NCBI GenBank assembly: GCA_027475525.1
Contig: JAMWFC010000008.1
Location: 124,001 to 188,000, forward strand
DNA length: 64,000 nt
Direction: 5' to 3'
Source: Macrolepiota albuminosa
Taxonomy: Eukaryota > Basidiomycota > Agaricomycetes > Agaricales > Agaricaceae
The position numbers and the translations under genes are program-made. Numbering within the stretch: the first letter of the stretch is position 1; each line of letters begins with the position of its first letter. The notes beneath the pieces were generated by a model. The model did not search any database. It saw only the letters and a program-made list of their open reading frames with translations, and was not told the origin of the DNA. Below, one piece after another: positions 22,150-33,500 of this stretch.

Positions 22150-24634
22150 ATGCATCAGACTTGGAGGGAGCGGGATCACCCAAAGGAAGCAAGTCCCTGT
22201 CCTGAATGGCGTTACTTGCTTGCTACTCGAGCGCATCAGTGATGTCATCATGAAGCTCAAGCAGGAGGAGCTCACGGCATGCTAAGGTGGAGACACAAGG
22301 TTGTAGAATGGTGAGTTCGCTACCGATGATGTTGGTCACGTCCTCGACATGGCAAAGTTGTTGGCAGAGATCGGCGGCAGGACGAAGGGGAGTGATGGGA
22401 TAAGAGAACTCATCCCCAAGCCAAGGGTAGGTGTTGCCAGAAACGTGCATGGTGGGGGGAGGAGTCCAGAAGGGATCAAACTTAGTGGAGGTCAGAGAAA
22501 GAACGAACCAACTAATAAATGCAGACTTACTCAAACGGTTATGGGAGCATGAGGAGTCCATTTATGGCGCTCATTGCCTGGGGACATAGCCCTAGCAGAG
22601 GAAAGGTGGATGCCATAAGAGGGCAAGTACCTCCAGCGGTGACGGTGCTCTCTCTGAGCCACTAAGGTCCCTTCGGACTCAGGTGCAGTGGAGGACTTGC
22701 GAGTACTGGGGAAAGAAAAGAGGCTGCAAGGAGGAGTAAGAGACAGGGTAATGGGAAGAGCAAGAGAGAAGGCGCTAGCCACGACAGGCTCAGGAGCAGG
22801 GGTAGCGCTGGCAACGGACATCACAACATCTTCGGCAGAAGGGATATTCACAACAATGGGAAGCGAAGGAGTAGGGGACCTGGCGACAAAGAGGTTAGCA
22901 CGACCAAAAAAGAAAATACAAGAACTATGCACCGATTACCACTAGGGCTGCTCTGATGAGGGTTAGCGGCGATAGGGGGAGTAAGATGAAGCAGAAGAGC
23001 ATGTACCACCAACAGTGCATTGGTGTCGACTACAGGCCCAGCCTCATCATCATCCTCGCCCTCAGCATCCCTCTCAGTATTCTCGCCTTCATCAGTAGAT
23101 GACTTGGTAGAAGACAAGACTACGGGAGTAGCAGGCGCTAGCTCCCAGCGCTTACCAGGACTCTTGCTAGGAGAGGCGACAACAGGCTTATGCTTCAAAG
23201 GGACAGGATGATGGAGAGAGCGGGCAAAGGGGCTGCCATGGTGATGCCATCTTGGGTAATAGGAAGTGCTAGGCTTGCAGCACTAATCACAGTGGGCTGA
23301 TGAGTAGCGGCCAGATCACGTTGCTGCAGCATGAAGGCCTGGGTGTTATGAACTAAGACTGCGTGCTCGTAATTGCATTGCATGATAGTGTCCCTACTGT
23401 GTTCATGAGTACAATCCCATTGAAGGCACAACCCCTTTTTAACACGTCACAGTGGTAGCAGGGAAAAGAGGCGGTAGGAAACCAGCAGCCCTCGGGATCG
23501 TTCTCAGACCAACATTTATCACACTGAGAAAGAAGTTAGCAATGTCATCAACCTATCAGGGACAAACAAGCACTTACCACACCAATCTTTGCCCTAAAAG
23601 CGCAACACTCCATGGGTGCCACCGTAACCTTCTTCTTAGCGCCGAGTACTTGGACACCAGCCAGGAGGCTGGTATCAATAATGGTAGTATCACAATGAAG
23701 GCGTAACAAATCACGAAGCTCTGCGTCAGTAAACATAGTCTGGTTGGGTGCCTAAGAAGGGCCCAATCAGGCGCTAGAGCCTAGCAATCTTAAAAGGAAA
23801 CACTTACGACATACAAAGGGGCAACACAAGCAGAGAGATTGATCTGGAAAGCAAAGTTAGTAGAAGAACTAGAGGCAGGTAAACAAGGACACATGGTACG
23901 TTTGGGAGGGCTAGCGAGAGCAGGGGGTGCACAATTAATAACAACAGCAAAGTTATGGGGGAAAGGTGAGAAATAGTATGGGTGGGTCTGGGCTGGGGCT
24001 CACTGGAGGTAATGGCAATTTGTTTGATGGCCGAATGAGGAGGCGCAGTATGAGTGGAAGAAGCAACAATGGGCGCAGTATGAGCGGGAGAAGCATCGCC
24101 ATGAAAAGGACTACTAAGAATGGGAGGAGACGGGACAGAGACAGGAGCGGAAGGATCAGTAGAGGCTGATGGAGCACTAGGGAGACTGGCGATGGTGGGC
24201 AACGTAGCAACCAACTACTCAGGGTTAACATGGGAAACGTGAGGAAGAAGAGGAGAAACTTACGTCGCCAACCTCAGTACTAGCCAGCAGGGCGTCGATC
24301 TCGTTGGACAGAGAAGGAGCCTAGTATGAGTGCTGAACCTTAGCACCACAAATCCAAAATCAAACCTAAAAACTTACGAACAAGTCCGCAAACGGTTATA
24401 ACCAATTGGCACCCTCATATTTGCGGTACCAAGCCATGCACTATTTATGAACCTCGACGCCCCATGCCCAGAAACTGTCAGAGCCATGGACCATGAGCCA
24501 CCACCAATAGAGCTGCATGATTCCAGGGACGGTTTGTGGTGCATCGGCGGGACTGACAGACTTAGCGTGATCAAATAAATAGGAGGCCTTAGCCAGGAAA
24601 TTGCGGAGAGCAGAGGCATCAAAAGTAGTGGACA
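22150..24634 (-). pseudogene. Antisense cysteine-cluster gene of element 2 (spliced, broken)
   Basis: Begins MSTTFDASALRNFLAKASY at 24634, an aromatic-rich N-terminal domain (QLYWWWLMVHGSDSFWAWG). It is then disrupted by TAG and TAA stops. After Ser/Thr/Pro-rich sequence comes MFTDAELRDLL (23736) up to KIGV. A clear intron follows (GTAAGT at about 23578, ACTTCTTTCTCAG at about 23527). The next exon opens in phase with a cysteine cluster C-x2-C-x8-C-x8-C-x2-C-x6-C (about 23437-23526). An acidic tail (EGENTERDAEGEDDDEAG, near 23080) and further exon-like sequence (to ELHDDITDALE, about 22225) follow. Function unknown; the cysteine pattern is DNA-binding-like. The intron in phase argues it was a translated gene. 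Confidence 0.6.
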
Positions 24635-24781
24635 TGCTGGAAAGATGGGAAGAAAAACACGAGAAGGTGAAGTGCTGAAAACAACTTTTATAAAGTGCTG
24701 GCGGCATCATATGGACCATAGCACAGTCAAATTAATGACGGCGTTTGACTGAGGACAGTCAATTTTTCAGTTGGGGGGAGA

Positions 24782-25617
24782 TGATAGGCTTCTACTTGGA
24801 CTGAGCACATCAAGGGACATTATAGGCCAACCGACACTTGACATACTGAAGACTCTAGCGACCAGTTGGGAATATAGAGCAGCCCTAGCTCTGGCATGCT
24901 ACTACAGGACTTATCTATTTACCCTAACCACCAGCTACCAGGCCTTCAGCACACTCCATTCACCTATCTCAAGGACAAAGGAGGCTCAGAATGTATAGCG
25001 CTAACACGATGGTGGGAGAGGACTCTAACTAAATCCTGATCACTTCCAGAAGGAGCCAGCAGCAGGCGCTGCCATTTGATGAGGCACTTCAATCAGAAGT
25101 CTAAAAGGATCAATGACGGCAGCACTGGATATACTTAAATCTGACATCTGGACCTGTCAGGAACTGGTACAATGAGTAGCGCTGACATTAGCACTCACAG
25201 CGTCTGTCGAGAATTTTCTGACCATACCCCAGAACAGCCTGGCCAATCGGAGTTATAGTAAAAGTGAGCAGACTCATACGATTCTAAGTCAATATAGAGT
25301 CACCACTGGTCGCTGTGGGTCATAATGCCATTGGTCGCCATCATCCATGTGCAAAAGGTTGCCGTTAGAGGAAACCACAAGGAGAGGCGCTAGGAGGTAG
25401 CGCCGCAGATGGACTTTTATCTTGGCAAACACGGTAGCGCATAGTATATAAAATAGCTACTTTACATGTATATAACAACGAATTGTAACCTCTTGAGCAC
25501 ACAGTTACACTTAGCGTTCAAATCGTGCTAGCTTTTTCTGACTTTGTCACTAAGTCGGGTGCTAGCCTTGTCTATCTCGTCTTTGTCGTTTACGGTGCCA
25601 CCTATGGGCACAATACA
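24782..25617 (+). repeat. Likely 3' LTR of element 2
   Basis: Starts TG right after the polypurine tract and ends near ...gggcacaataca (25617), with the right boundary uncertain by a few bases. It has a promoter-like block: agtatataaaatagc (TATA) at about 25442, about 175 bp before the end. It is rich in gcgct/agcgc words. No second copy in the window to confirm it. Confidence 0.5.
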
Positions 25618-25699
25618 CTGCACTACTCATCTTTTCTTCAATATCTTTGTTTAAACTACAATGCTTACCATCTGCCAGGTAGTCTCTGAAGCACTATAA

Positions 25700-28014
25700 T
25701 TCAGCGCATTGTTCTATCACCTTGGCTTGAGCACACCGGGACCCTGTCAGGACTCCTCACAACTACGCACACCAAGCGCTGGAGATGGCATTGTACTGCA
25801 TATATGTCCAGCGCACCCAACCACAGTTGGCGTCATCAACGGTCCACACGAGTCCATGTATATCAGGGCGCAAACATGTTCGGCTCAATGTTCATGATGG
25901 TCGAATGGTCGAGCAGGTTGCTTTCCAATGATACAAGAAATGCATTGTTCATCCCCGAAGTGTCCCGTATATTCTATGCCTTTAACATAATCCTTTGTAA
26001 GAACCGCTTTTGTCGTATCCTTTGTGGGGCATCGAGTTCATAAAGGCATAAAAAGATGAAACTTCATTAGTCTCAACCCCAGTAACATCATAAAGATTGA
26101 AATTGATATCATTTTCCTCATCCTTGGTAATGGTAGTGAGTACAGGATTATCTGGGTTGTCGATAACAAAAGCTGGTGTCACTGTAATAGATTCTGTAGT
26201 CGAGTCCAACGTTGATCCCTCTGCAACCGCTACGTTAGCCCTTGGCCAATTGTTATTATCCTTAGACCCATCATTTGTTGTACCACGTTTAAGATCATTT
26301 GAGGAATCATGACGTTGTGAAGGTGATAATGACGATTGTGTATTGGATGAGGAGCGTTGAGAGTTCTAAGCTTTTGGTTGAGGATGAGAGACTGCCTGAC
26401 AATATCGAACATCAATATTGATTTCCAGTATCGTATTGGCAAGGGTGAAAAAATCAAAGGTACCATCCAGATTATTATCCCAAGAACGTTGTACTTCTTC
26501 ATGTAGAACATTGTATGCCCTGTGACCCAGAATGCCATCCATGAAGTGTTGTATTTTCTCATACTGAGTGAAATCCCAGGCAGTTGTAGTGAGTTGATTG
26601 ACGGCTATTCTCTAAGACTGAACATATGCGGGTATGGTGTTTGGAGCGCAGGACAACCTGAACACCAAATCCTTGACACGTTGAGGAGAAGCTGCACTGC
26701 CAACGCTGAAACGTTTCCTGAGGAAATTGAGAAGATCACGAGCCATATGTGTCAGAAAATTATATGGACCAGTGCAAGCAGGAGGGAGTGAATTAAAGAT
26801 CAGTCGTCCAGATATAATGTAAGAGCAAATGTTATCATTCCTCCAAAATGTCTCATAAACCAACGAATCATCCCTCGTAAGGTGAGGTGGATATGGAGGT
26901 GGAACTGCCAGACGACACGTTGGATTATACGGTGCTCCAGGTATTGGTAAGGGACATACATGCCCATTCAGACCCATATGATCGATCAGAGCCATGACTA
27001 GATTGATCCAGAGGCCCCAGTCAGCCGCCAAAGTAAATCGAGGAATAGTGGTAAGAGGGGGCAATTTGGAATCTGTATGAGCAGTCGTATGCACAGGATT
27101 GTGTGTAACTTGCTGAGGAGTATAAGCATAACGATATTCCGGCTGAGCCACTGGCAGAAAGAGATCAATTGGATATGGTGGTAAAGTATGATTGCCCATC
27201 CCCATAAAATGTTGAGCAGGTTGATCAGCAGGGGGTACAAAAGGATGTTGAAAAGGTGGATGGGGTACAGGAGCTTGCAGAAAATAAGGCTGTGGAGGCA
27301 AGTGCGGTGCATGTTGCGGTGCAGGTACAGGAGTCTGATGATTGGCAGGATGTTGAGGATGAAAAAGAGGTGGGCCTTGTGGAACCTGATTACGATCCAG
27401 AGGAGGATGCTGAACATGAGCAGGGACCTGTGGAGGTGGTTGGACCGGAGTTGAAATCGGTCAAGGTGTAGTATTGAGAAAAGCAGAAGGAGGACGAGAA
27501 AGTGGGACATGAACAGAACAAGCCCTCACAGGTGGAATAGAGGGATTAATAAAAACAGAAGGTGGTCGATGATAAACTGGAGCTGGGGAGGGAGGAGTAA
27601 AAGTTGCATTAGGCAAATTATTCATGACTACAAAAACAGGACGAGAAGGAGTGTGAAAAACTTGAGCAGTATGAGAAGGAAGTGGAGGAGGATTCGGTAA
27701 ATGAACCAGTGTAGGAGCATGTACAGGATGAGAATGAAAAACTTGGGGTGCCAGTGTAGGCATAGCTGGAGATGGTCAAGAAGAAGTATTAAGTAAAGTC
27801 GAGGAATGAAAGACTAAAAACGTTTTGGAATGTCTGTATTCGAATCAGAAACCAGAGTGTTTGATGAATCAGGTGGAAAGGTGGACATATGCGGTGGCAA
27901 ATGCTGAGTAAAAGTCAACTGAGAGATAGAACCCGTGGCAGAGGATCCCTGAAAAGTGCTGGAAGACGACGAAGCAGCCCTGGAGGCATGACGATGTCAA
28001 AAAGGATTAGTCAT
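25700..28014 (-). pseudogene. copia-like Gag remnant (second copia element)
   Basis: Minus strand from about 28014: MTNPF then a stop, a Ser-rich part, a Pro/His-rich low-complexity region (27763-27302), then a conserved block: LPPLTTIPRFTLAADWGLW, HVCPLPIPGAPYNPT, FWRNDNICSYIISGRL, DLLNFLRKRFSVGSAA, PAYVQ. This matches what I know of Gag proteins of basidiomycete copia elements. The frame shifts near 26600 and continues to about 26000 (NPDNPVLTTI, SSFYAFMNSMPHKG). The rest of gag-pol is absent. Frameshifts and stops; not functional. Confidence 0.65.
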
Positions 28015-28151
28015 TATGCTGACCCAAAAAATTGAACCAAAGTAACGCAGAAAGGATGGAAAAGACTGAATGTATGCGATCAAAAATTGTATAAGAGTAG
28101 TCTCTTGCTGTTTAGAAAGTGCCAGTAATCCTAAAAAGGATGCCCATAACC

Positions 28152-28443
28152 TGTTGGACGTATCTGACAGCCTGGGACTAAGGACAGCGTGAAGTAGAGC
28201 CTCAGAGCCTGTCTATGATAAGAGAGAGCAACCATATTCATACCTAAGGACAGCGTGAAGTAGCTAAGTCACAAGCTATCAGATATGTACTAATCAATGA
28301 ATGAAAAAATGTGTACTTACAGCCTCAGAGCCTGTCTATGATGAGAGAGAGCAACTGAGGCTACAATACACGTCAATGCAAAGTTAATACTGAGATCATG
28401 TGATCACATCCAAGCTGACCCTAATAGACTACCTTGGTCAACA
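28152..28443 (-). repeat. 5' LTR of the second copia-like element
   Basis: On the + strand tgttggac...ggtcaaca (about 292 bp), bordered by ggttatggg on the gag side (minus strand). It contains internal imperfect duplications: 'ctaaggacagcgtgaagtag' twice (offset 75) and 'agcctcagagcctgtctatg' twice (offset 124). Inserted in solo LTR X4. Confidence 0.65.
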
Positions 28444-28568
28444 TCTTTGGATCTCCCTCTGCCAGGTGAGTAGTTATTATGATATTGTCAGTACATACTC
28501 TAATACACTTACGATCTCCCTCTGCCAGCTGTGTGACTGAGCCACAGCCTCTAGAGGTCGCCCTTACA
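28444..28568 (-). repeat. Partial solo LTR X4
   Basis: 125 bp matching the end of X1 and X3 (tctttggatctccctctgcc to cgcccttaca). The other half would be on the far side of the copia-like element and is not found, so it was lost with the truncated 3' part. Confidence 0.85.
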
Positions 28569-29215
28569 GCTACAAGAGAAGGCAAGATTAGCATTTGCAC
28601 ACATTATAGCAACAGTGCAGGAGTATAATCACAAGTTCTCTAAGGATCCATTTGTGCCCACCTTGTGGACTAGTATTTTGATCCAGCACTCCAGCATTCT
28701 CAACAAAACAGCACTAACCATCACAGAGAACAATGTGTTGCAAGTAATACTGCACAATTGAATTCCCATCAATTGGCTAGACCATATGTATATGTACAGT
28801 GTAGTATTTCTTGAACAGCAATTCTTCAACTCAAGCTTGGCACTCAATTTTTATATTCAGGTTGATAATGAGTGGCATACCCAGCTCCATGTATATAGGA
28901 TCCATCAGCAATGCTGTAGCAATGGAAGAATGTCAGACAAGGCCTCACAGAGGATCCTCTGGTGAGACAGATGAGGGTATTGACTCTTGTCATTGGAAGG
29001 AAAGGCATGGACCTCATCCCCCACCATGTGCACTGACCATCACTCTGCTCCAGTCATCCATGAGTTCTCAACCCATAGAGCCCAGCCTATCATATTCAAT
29101 ACCATCACCTGAGTGTGAGCCTCAGGATGATCCAATGATGTCACTCCATCTTGAAGATTTTCTGTCAAGTCTCCATGAACTTGTAGCATCTAGGCATAAT
29201 TATTTTGATCAGTGA
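28569..29215 (+). other. Unidentified coding-like sequence
   Basis: An open frame from 28569 with one TGA near 28758 reads LQEKARLAFAHIIATVQEYNH, and 'LTITENNVLQVILHN' before the stop, 'IPINWLDHMYMYSVVFLEQQ' after it, through about 28890. In another frame 28811-29215 is an ORF of 134 codons (SGIPSSMYIGSISNAVAMEE). Coding-like, possibly a gene or transposase fragment, but I recognise no family. Confidence 0.3.
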
Positions 29216-30282
29216 TTTAGCTCTCCAGACTGCACTGCAGTCTGAAAAGAGGGTATGTAGTAATATGTAGCACCTTTACAAAGGAGCTACAATTATTATC
29301 ATTAAAAGTAGACTCATAGTACCTCAACAAGATACTATACTTACTCAATTATCCTAGAATATATATTCTATCTACAATATATAGGTAGTGTTTACATATA
29401 TTTGGGAATAACTTCTTTTCTACTTAGAACTACGTACAGTTGAATTGACCGATTTGGCAGATTCTATTGTACGTGCCAGTAAGAAAGACTCATATCAACC
29501 TTACAGTAAAGTCAGGACAAGCAAGACAATACAGACAAACTTAACAATGGGCACAACAGGTTCCAACAACTCAAATGAGTCAACCTATCCTCTCTTACTG
29601 CACAACCTAAATAAACAACACACCAGAAGAACTTTTGTGAATTTTTTGGATGAAAGAAACAATAACGAAAAAAAAAACAAAGTAAACATTTCCCAGACCC
29701 TCTCCCAAGTTCAACCAACTTCCACCGGGTCAACGAAACGAAACGAAGCAAACAAAGGCTTCGGCCAAGCGGTCGAGTCAGTTCAAACTGATGCGATCAA
29801 CGAGATGGGATCAACCCTTCCCCTCTTTATTACGTATCATACTTGCGCCCACATTACACTCCGCTTACCACCGCTTAACTATCCATGGAGTACCCACAGC
29901 CGAGCCCTCACTCGCTTACCCAACTCCAAACTCCAACTCCAACTCCAATCCCAACTCTCCCACTCACACCCACAAAAAAGCATATCCTTCACGTACGTAC
30001 CTTCTTTTTTTTCTAAAAAAAAAAAAACAAGAGAAAAAAGGCAAACGCAAACGCAAAAGCAAAAGCGAAGAGGTAATACCGCTATTCCGCTCACACTTTA
30101 CCGCGTTTCTCTAGCCGGGCCGCCGCCCACTAATCGTTATCATTCCGCAGACGCTGGGGGCAATAAGCGCTGACAACACTCTGACTCCCAATTACCAAGT
30201 AACAAGTAACAAGTAACTGACAACTGACAGACGCTGGACGTTGGACGCTAACAAACTGATAACCGAATCACCCCGATTCCCG
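29216..30282. other. Intergenic, low complexity
   Basis: No supported gene. Has 'aactccaactccaact' and 'gcaaacgcaaacgcaaaagcaaaagc'-type microsatellites (29920-30070) and an A12 run. It is the left flank of the LINE insertion and, together with 38616 onwards, forms the pre-insertion site downstream of the P450 gene. Confidence 0.5.
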
Positions 30283-30294
30283 GTCCCTCGCCAA

Positions 30295-30296
<2 letters not shown>

Positions 30297-30336
<40 letters not shown>
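30297..30336 (-). repeat. Poly(A) tail of the LINE (T40 on + strand)
   Basis: Uninterrupted run of 40 T. Confidence 0.97.
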
Positions 30337-30337
<1 letters not shown>

Positions 30338-30517
30338 GAGTGGCGTTAATAGTACGATGAGCAACGCCCTAGGCGTCCTCATCGCACCCGCTATGCTGCA
30401 CACTTGGGATTAAAACCAGGTTCCGAGAAAACGGGCAGCTGTTATGTGAGTGTCTCTCTCCGCGAGGAAATGCTTTTACGCACATAGGTGTGGGACTACG
30501 GGCCCTTGGAAACAGGG

Positions 30518-33500
30518 TCAGCCTATTCCTTCCATTGTATCAGGCCTATTACCCACTAAAACCCCGCTCTGACTCCTTACTCTAGAGTCTTCTGCCAACT
30601 CTATCTCAATTATTTCTGTATCCTCCCATGTTTCCACCACTGTTCTGAGAGGTATTGACTTCTTGCCAAACTTCCTGTCTGTCATCTTCAGGTCAAGATC
30701 TGCCCTTTTCAGTATCGCTGAATTCCATTTATTCACAACTTCGGTGGCGGAATGGGGAACATCGTGGTGTTGAATTACTCTTTCACACCTTAGGGACCAA
30801 ATGACATGGGCAGCTTCTACTACTAGGATTCTGTACAGACGTGAGAGGCCAGGCGATTTACATCCTTCCTCACGTTTAATCATTAGGGGGCTCCCGAGGA
30901 TGGAGAATACATCCTGTTTGGGGAGATGTTCTCCCGTTTTCCTATGCCATATATCGCTTGCCAACCCCCAAATTATGGCTTGACCGTTACATACGCATTC
31001 GGAGAGGATGTGATTTAAGGAATCTTCATTGTTGTCGTGTTCGCACACACTCCTTGCCAAGAGTTCGGGTGCCATCGTTGGGCGGTTCCAGTATGAGCCC
31101 ACCTTATATGCGTCATGTGCGCACTTCCATAGAAAAACTTTAATATGTTTTGGGAAATCTTTAATTCTAAAACTGAGCCAAATTTGTTTCTCAGTCGGGA
31201 TCTTCTTGTTTACTCTCATAACGTTCGTTTTTATGTTATTCAGCATTACACGCGTTCTCGGTCTTTGGGGGGCGTTTTTAATTTTACTAATGGTCTTATA
31301 TGCGATAGCCTGCGTTATTGTTGATAGTTTAGCTCCTGTCAGATGTAGTTCCATTGGTAGCGGAGGAAGGGTTATTGGCCTGTTTATGTTCAGAGCTTCC
31401 CTTGCTTTAGTTTTGGCTTCTTGCTCGTGTGGTGATGATTGGGAGTCAGCTAAGTCGTGGAGATATACGGGAGCGGTATGCATCCTAAGACGACCAATGG
31501 TTGTCCTCAGGAGACCTGCATTACTTGAGTTAAGGAAATTAGCATCCTCTTTCGCTTTCAGCTTCGAAATCAATCCTTCGATAGTATTCTTGGACCTTGT
31601 GTTTATCGTCATTGGGGTGCTTAATCCTACTTTCAGGGACGCAAGCAAAATAGCCAGAAGGTTGTTTCCGCCACCAGTATCTTGTTCCAGGCTAAGCCAT
31701 TTTCCATTCGTGTTCAGATCATTTCTGCCTACGAAAGTTACTCCTGTGCCCATGAGGCTGCCTTGTGTAGCACCTAGGTACGGTTTGCTGACTCCTTTTA
31801 TAAAGGCTGTCACAGGTTCTTGCGTGCTGTCGGCCTGTTTACGATAGTAAGTGGTATTGTGTATGGGGCCTGAGGTAAAGATTCGGAAAATCTCGGCCAG
31901 TGTGCCAACAGTTGTTAAGCATGGATCGAATATGGTTCTAGATAATTCCTCTCCGTTTTGCCCTTGGTCTTCGTCAGTGATCTGGTTATCTTCTGGCTGC
32001 GGAGCCCTCGGGTCCCATTTCTCAGGTAATGTGTCGATCATTTCTTTTGCTCTATATGAGCAAGAGTGGGGGTGGAGGCAATTTGAAAAATTCTCCATTT
32101 CCATGCAACTTATGCACATACATTCGTCCGATTCAATATGTTGTGGGTCGGTTAATACCTTGGCAATCCTTTCAGCGTCGCCCACTCTCATCATCTTATG
32201 GTTCGACTTCAGGCATTCTGCGGACTTCCCATGGTTAAGTCGTCTTATTCTAGGGTTCGCGGCATGGTGATACCAAATGGGCACGTCTCTTAGGATGTCT
32301 CTACTAAAGGCAAGGCCTTCCGGTCTTACGTTAAATTCTTTCGCTGTTTTAAAGAGTCTAGATATGTCTGGGCAGATTTCGCCTCGCGTAGAGGACTTGG
32401 TTTTCCAAGTTTGTAGGAAAGGGTTTATTTTCACTCTATCATCTACGTTTCCATTCATTTTCAGGACATTTATTGCCATGAGGGCGTCGGCGATGTACGC
32501 CCATAGTGGTCTGTCAGGACCTAACCTAAGGTACGACTTCAGCCACATCACGTCGATCGCCTTATTTCTCGTTTTTATATCTACAAGTGCGCGACCACCG
32601 TCATATAGGGGTTTGAACATGGTTTGTTCGTTTACCATTGAACTACGTCCAGCCCACATGAACTTTGTGGTCCTACTTACAATCAGTTTTTCAATTCTAG
32701 GAGGCATTCCTTGGACTTGGGTAAGGTATTGGGTCATTCCGGCTATTGTCATTTGAGCAATTAGTCTTCTTCCTTCTAATGTAGGGTTGCTCTTTCCCCA
32801 GTTTGTTAGACTCCTATCAATTTTCTCAAGTACGTTGGCCCATGGAGCACTAAGGTCCGTTAGGTTACCGTACCACGCGCCTAGTATCCTCGTCGATGTC
32901 TCTTCTTCTACTATGTGAATGTTATCCGGGATTCTAAAACCGTCGGGTTTGGTTTTTCTTTCCTTCAGAACTTCCTTACGGTATTCTATGTTTCCGATGG
33001 GAATCACAACCGTTTTTGCTGTGTTAAACTTAGCTCTTGACGCTATGCACCAGTCATCGAGAATGGTATTTAAGGAATCGAGGTTATCATCCATCGATAA
33101 GAATGCAGTGGTATCATCTGCAAATAGACTAGCTATTAGTCTCTCGGCGACTCCGGGGATTGAGTACCCTTTGATGTTCGATGCCCTCAGTGAGGCAGCT
33201 AAGGGTTCGATCGCTAGGTCAAACAATAGGCATGAGAGGGGGTCTCCCTGTCTTACCCCTCTAGTGACGTTCCAGGGGGTACTTAGGACACCGTTTATCA
33301 TTATACTCGATTTCGCGGTCTTGTAAAGTGATTTTATCGTCATTATGAAGGGGTCAGGAATACCAAATCTCTTTAAGGTTTTCCATAGGTACTCGTGATC
33401 GATCTTGTCGTACGCTTTCTCTTGATCTAAAGCCACGATCAGTCCATTCATTTCCTTAGCTTCTGCGTAATGTATCATCATGCGTATGAGCTTTGTTTGT

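Larger units (their letters stand above)
21181..25617 (+). mobile_element. 3' portion of an LTR element with an antisense gene (element 2)
   Basis: No pol is present. From left to right: coding-like minus-strand sequence (21326-24634), a PPT-like ttggggggaga at 24771-24781, then a likely LTR from 24782. The layout equals the 3' end of the chromovirus at 57.3-59.9 kb. No TSD could be tested because the 5' part is missing. Inference, moderate. Confidence 0.55.

Noticed and set aside
28178..28345. Repeated words as a 77-bp duplication
   Set aside because: Offsets are 75 and 124, and copies differ; real internal LTR duplications.
29445..30173. 242-codon plus-strand ORF left of the LINE
   Set aside because: Low-complexity, Lys/Gln/Asn-rich with microsatellites; no recognisable domain; likely chance ORF.
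30297..30336. Long T run as transcription terminator
   Set aside because: It is the poly(A) tail of the minus-strand LINE, with a TSD on its outer side.
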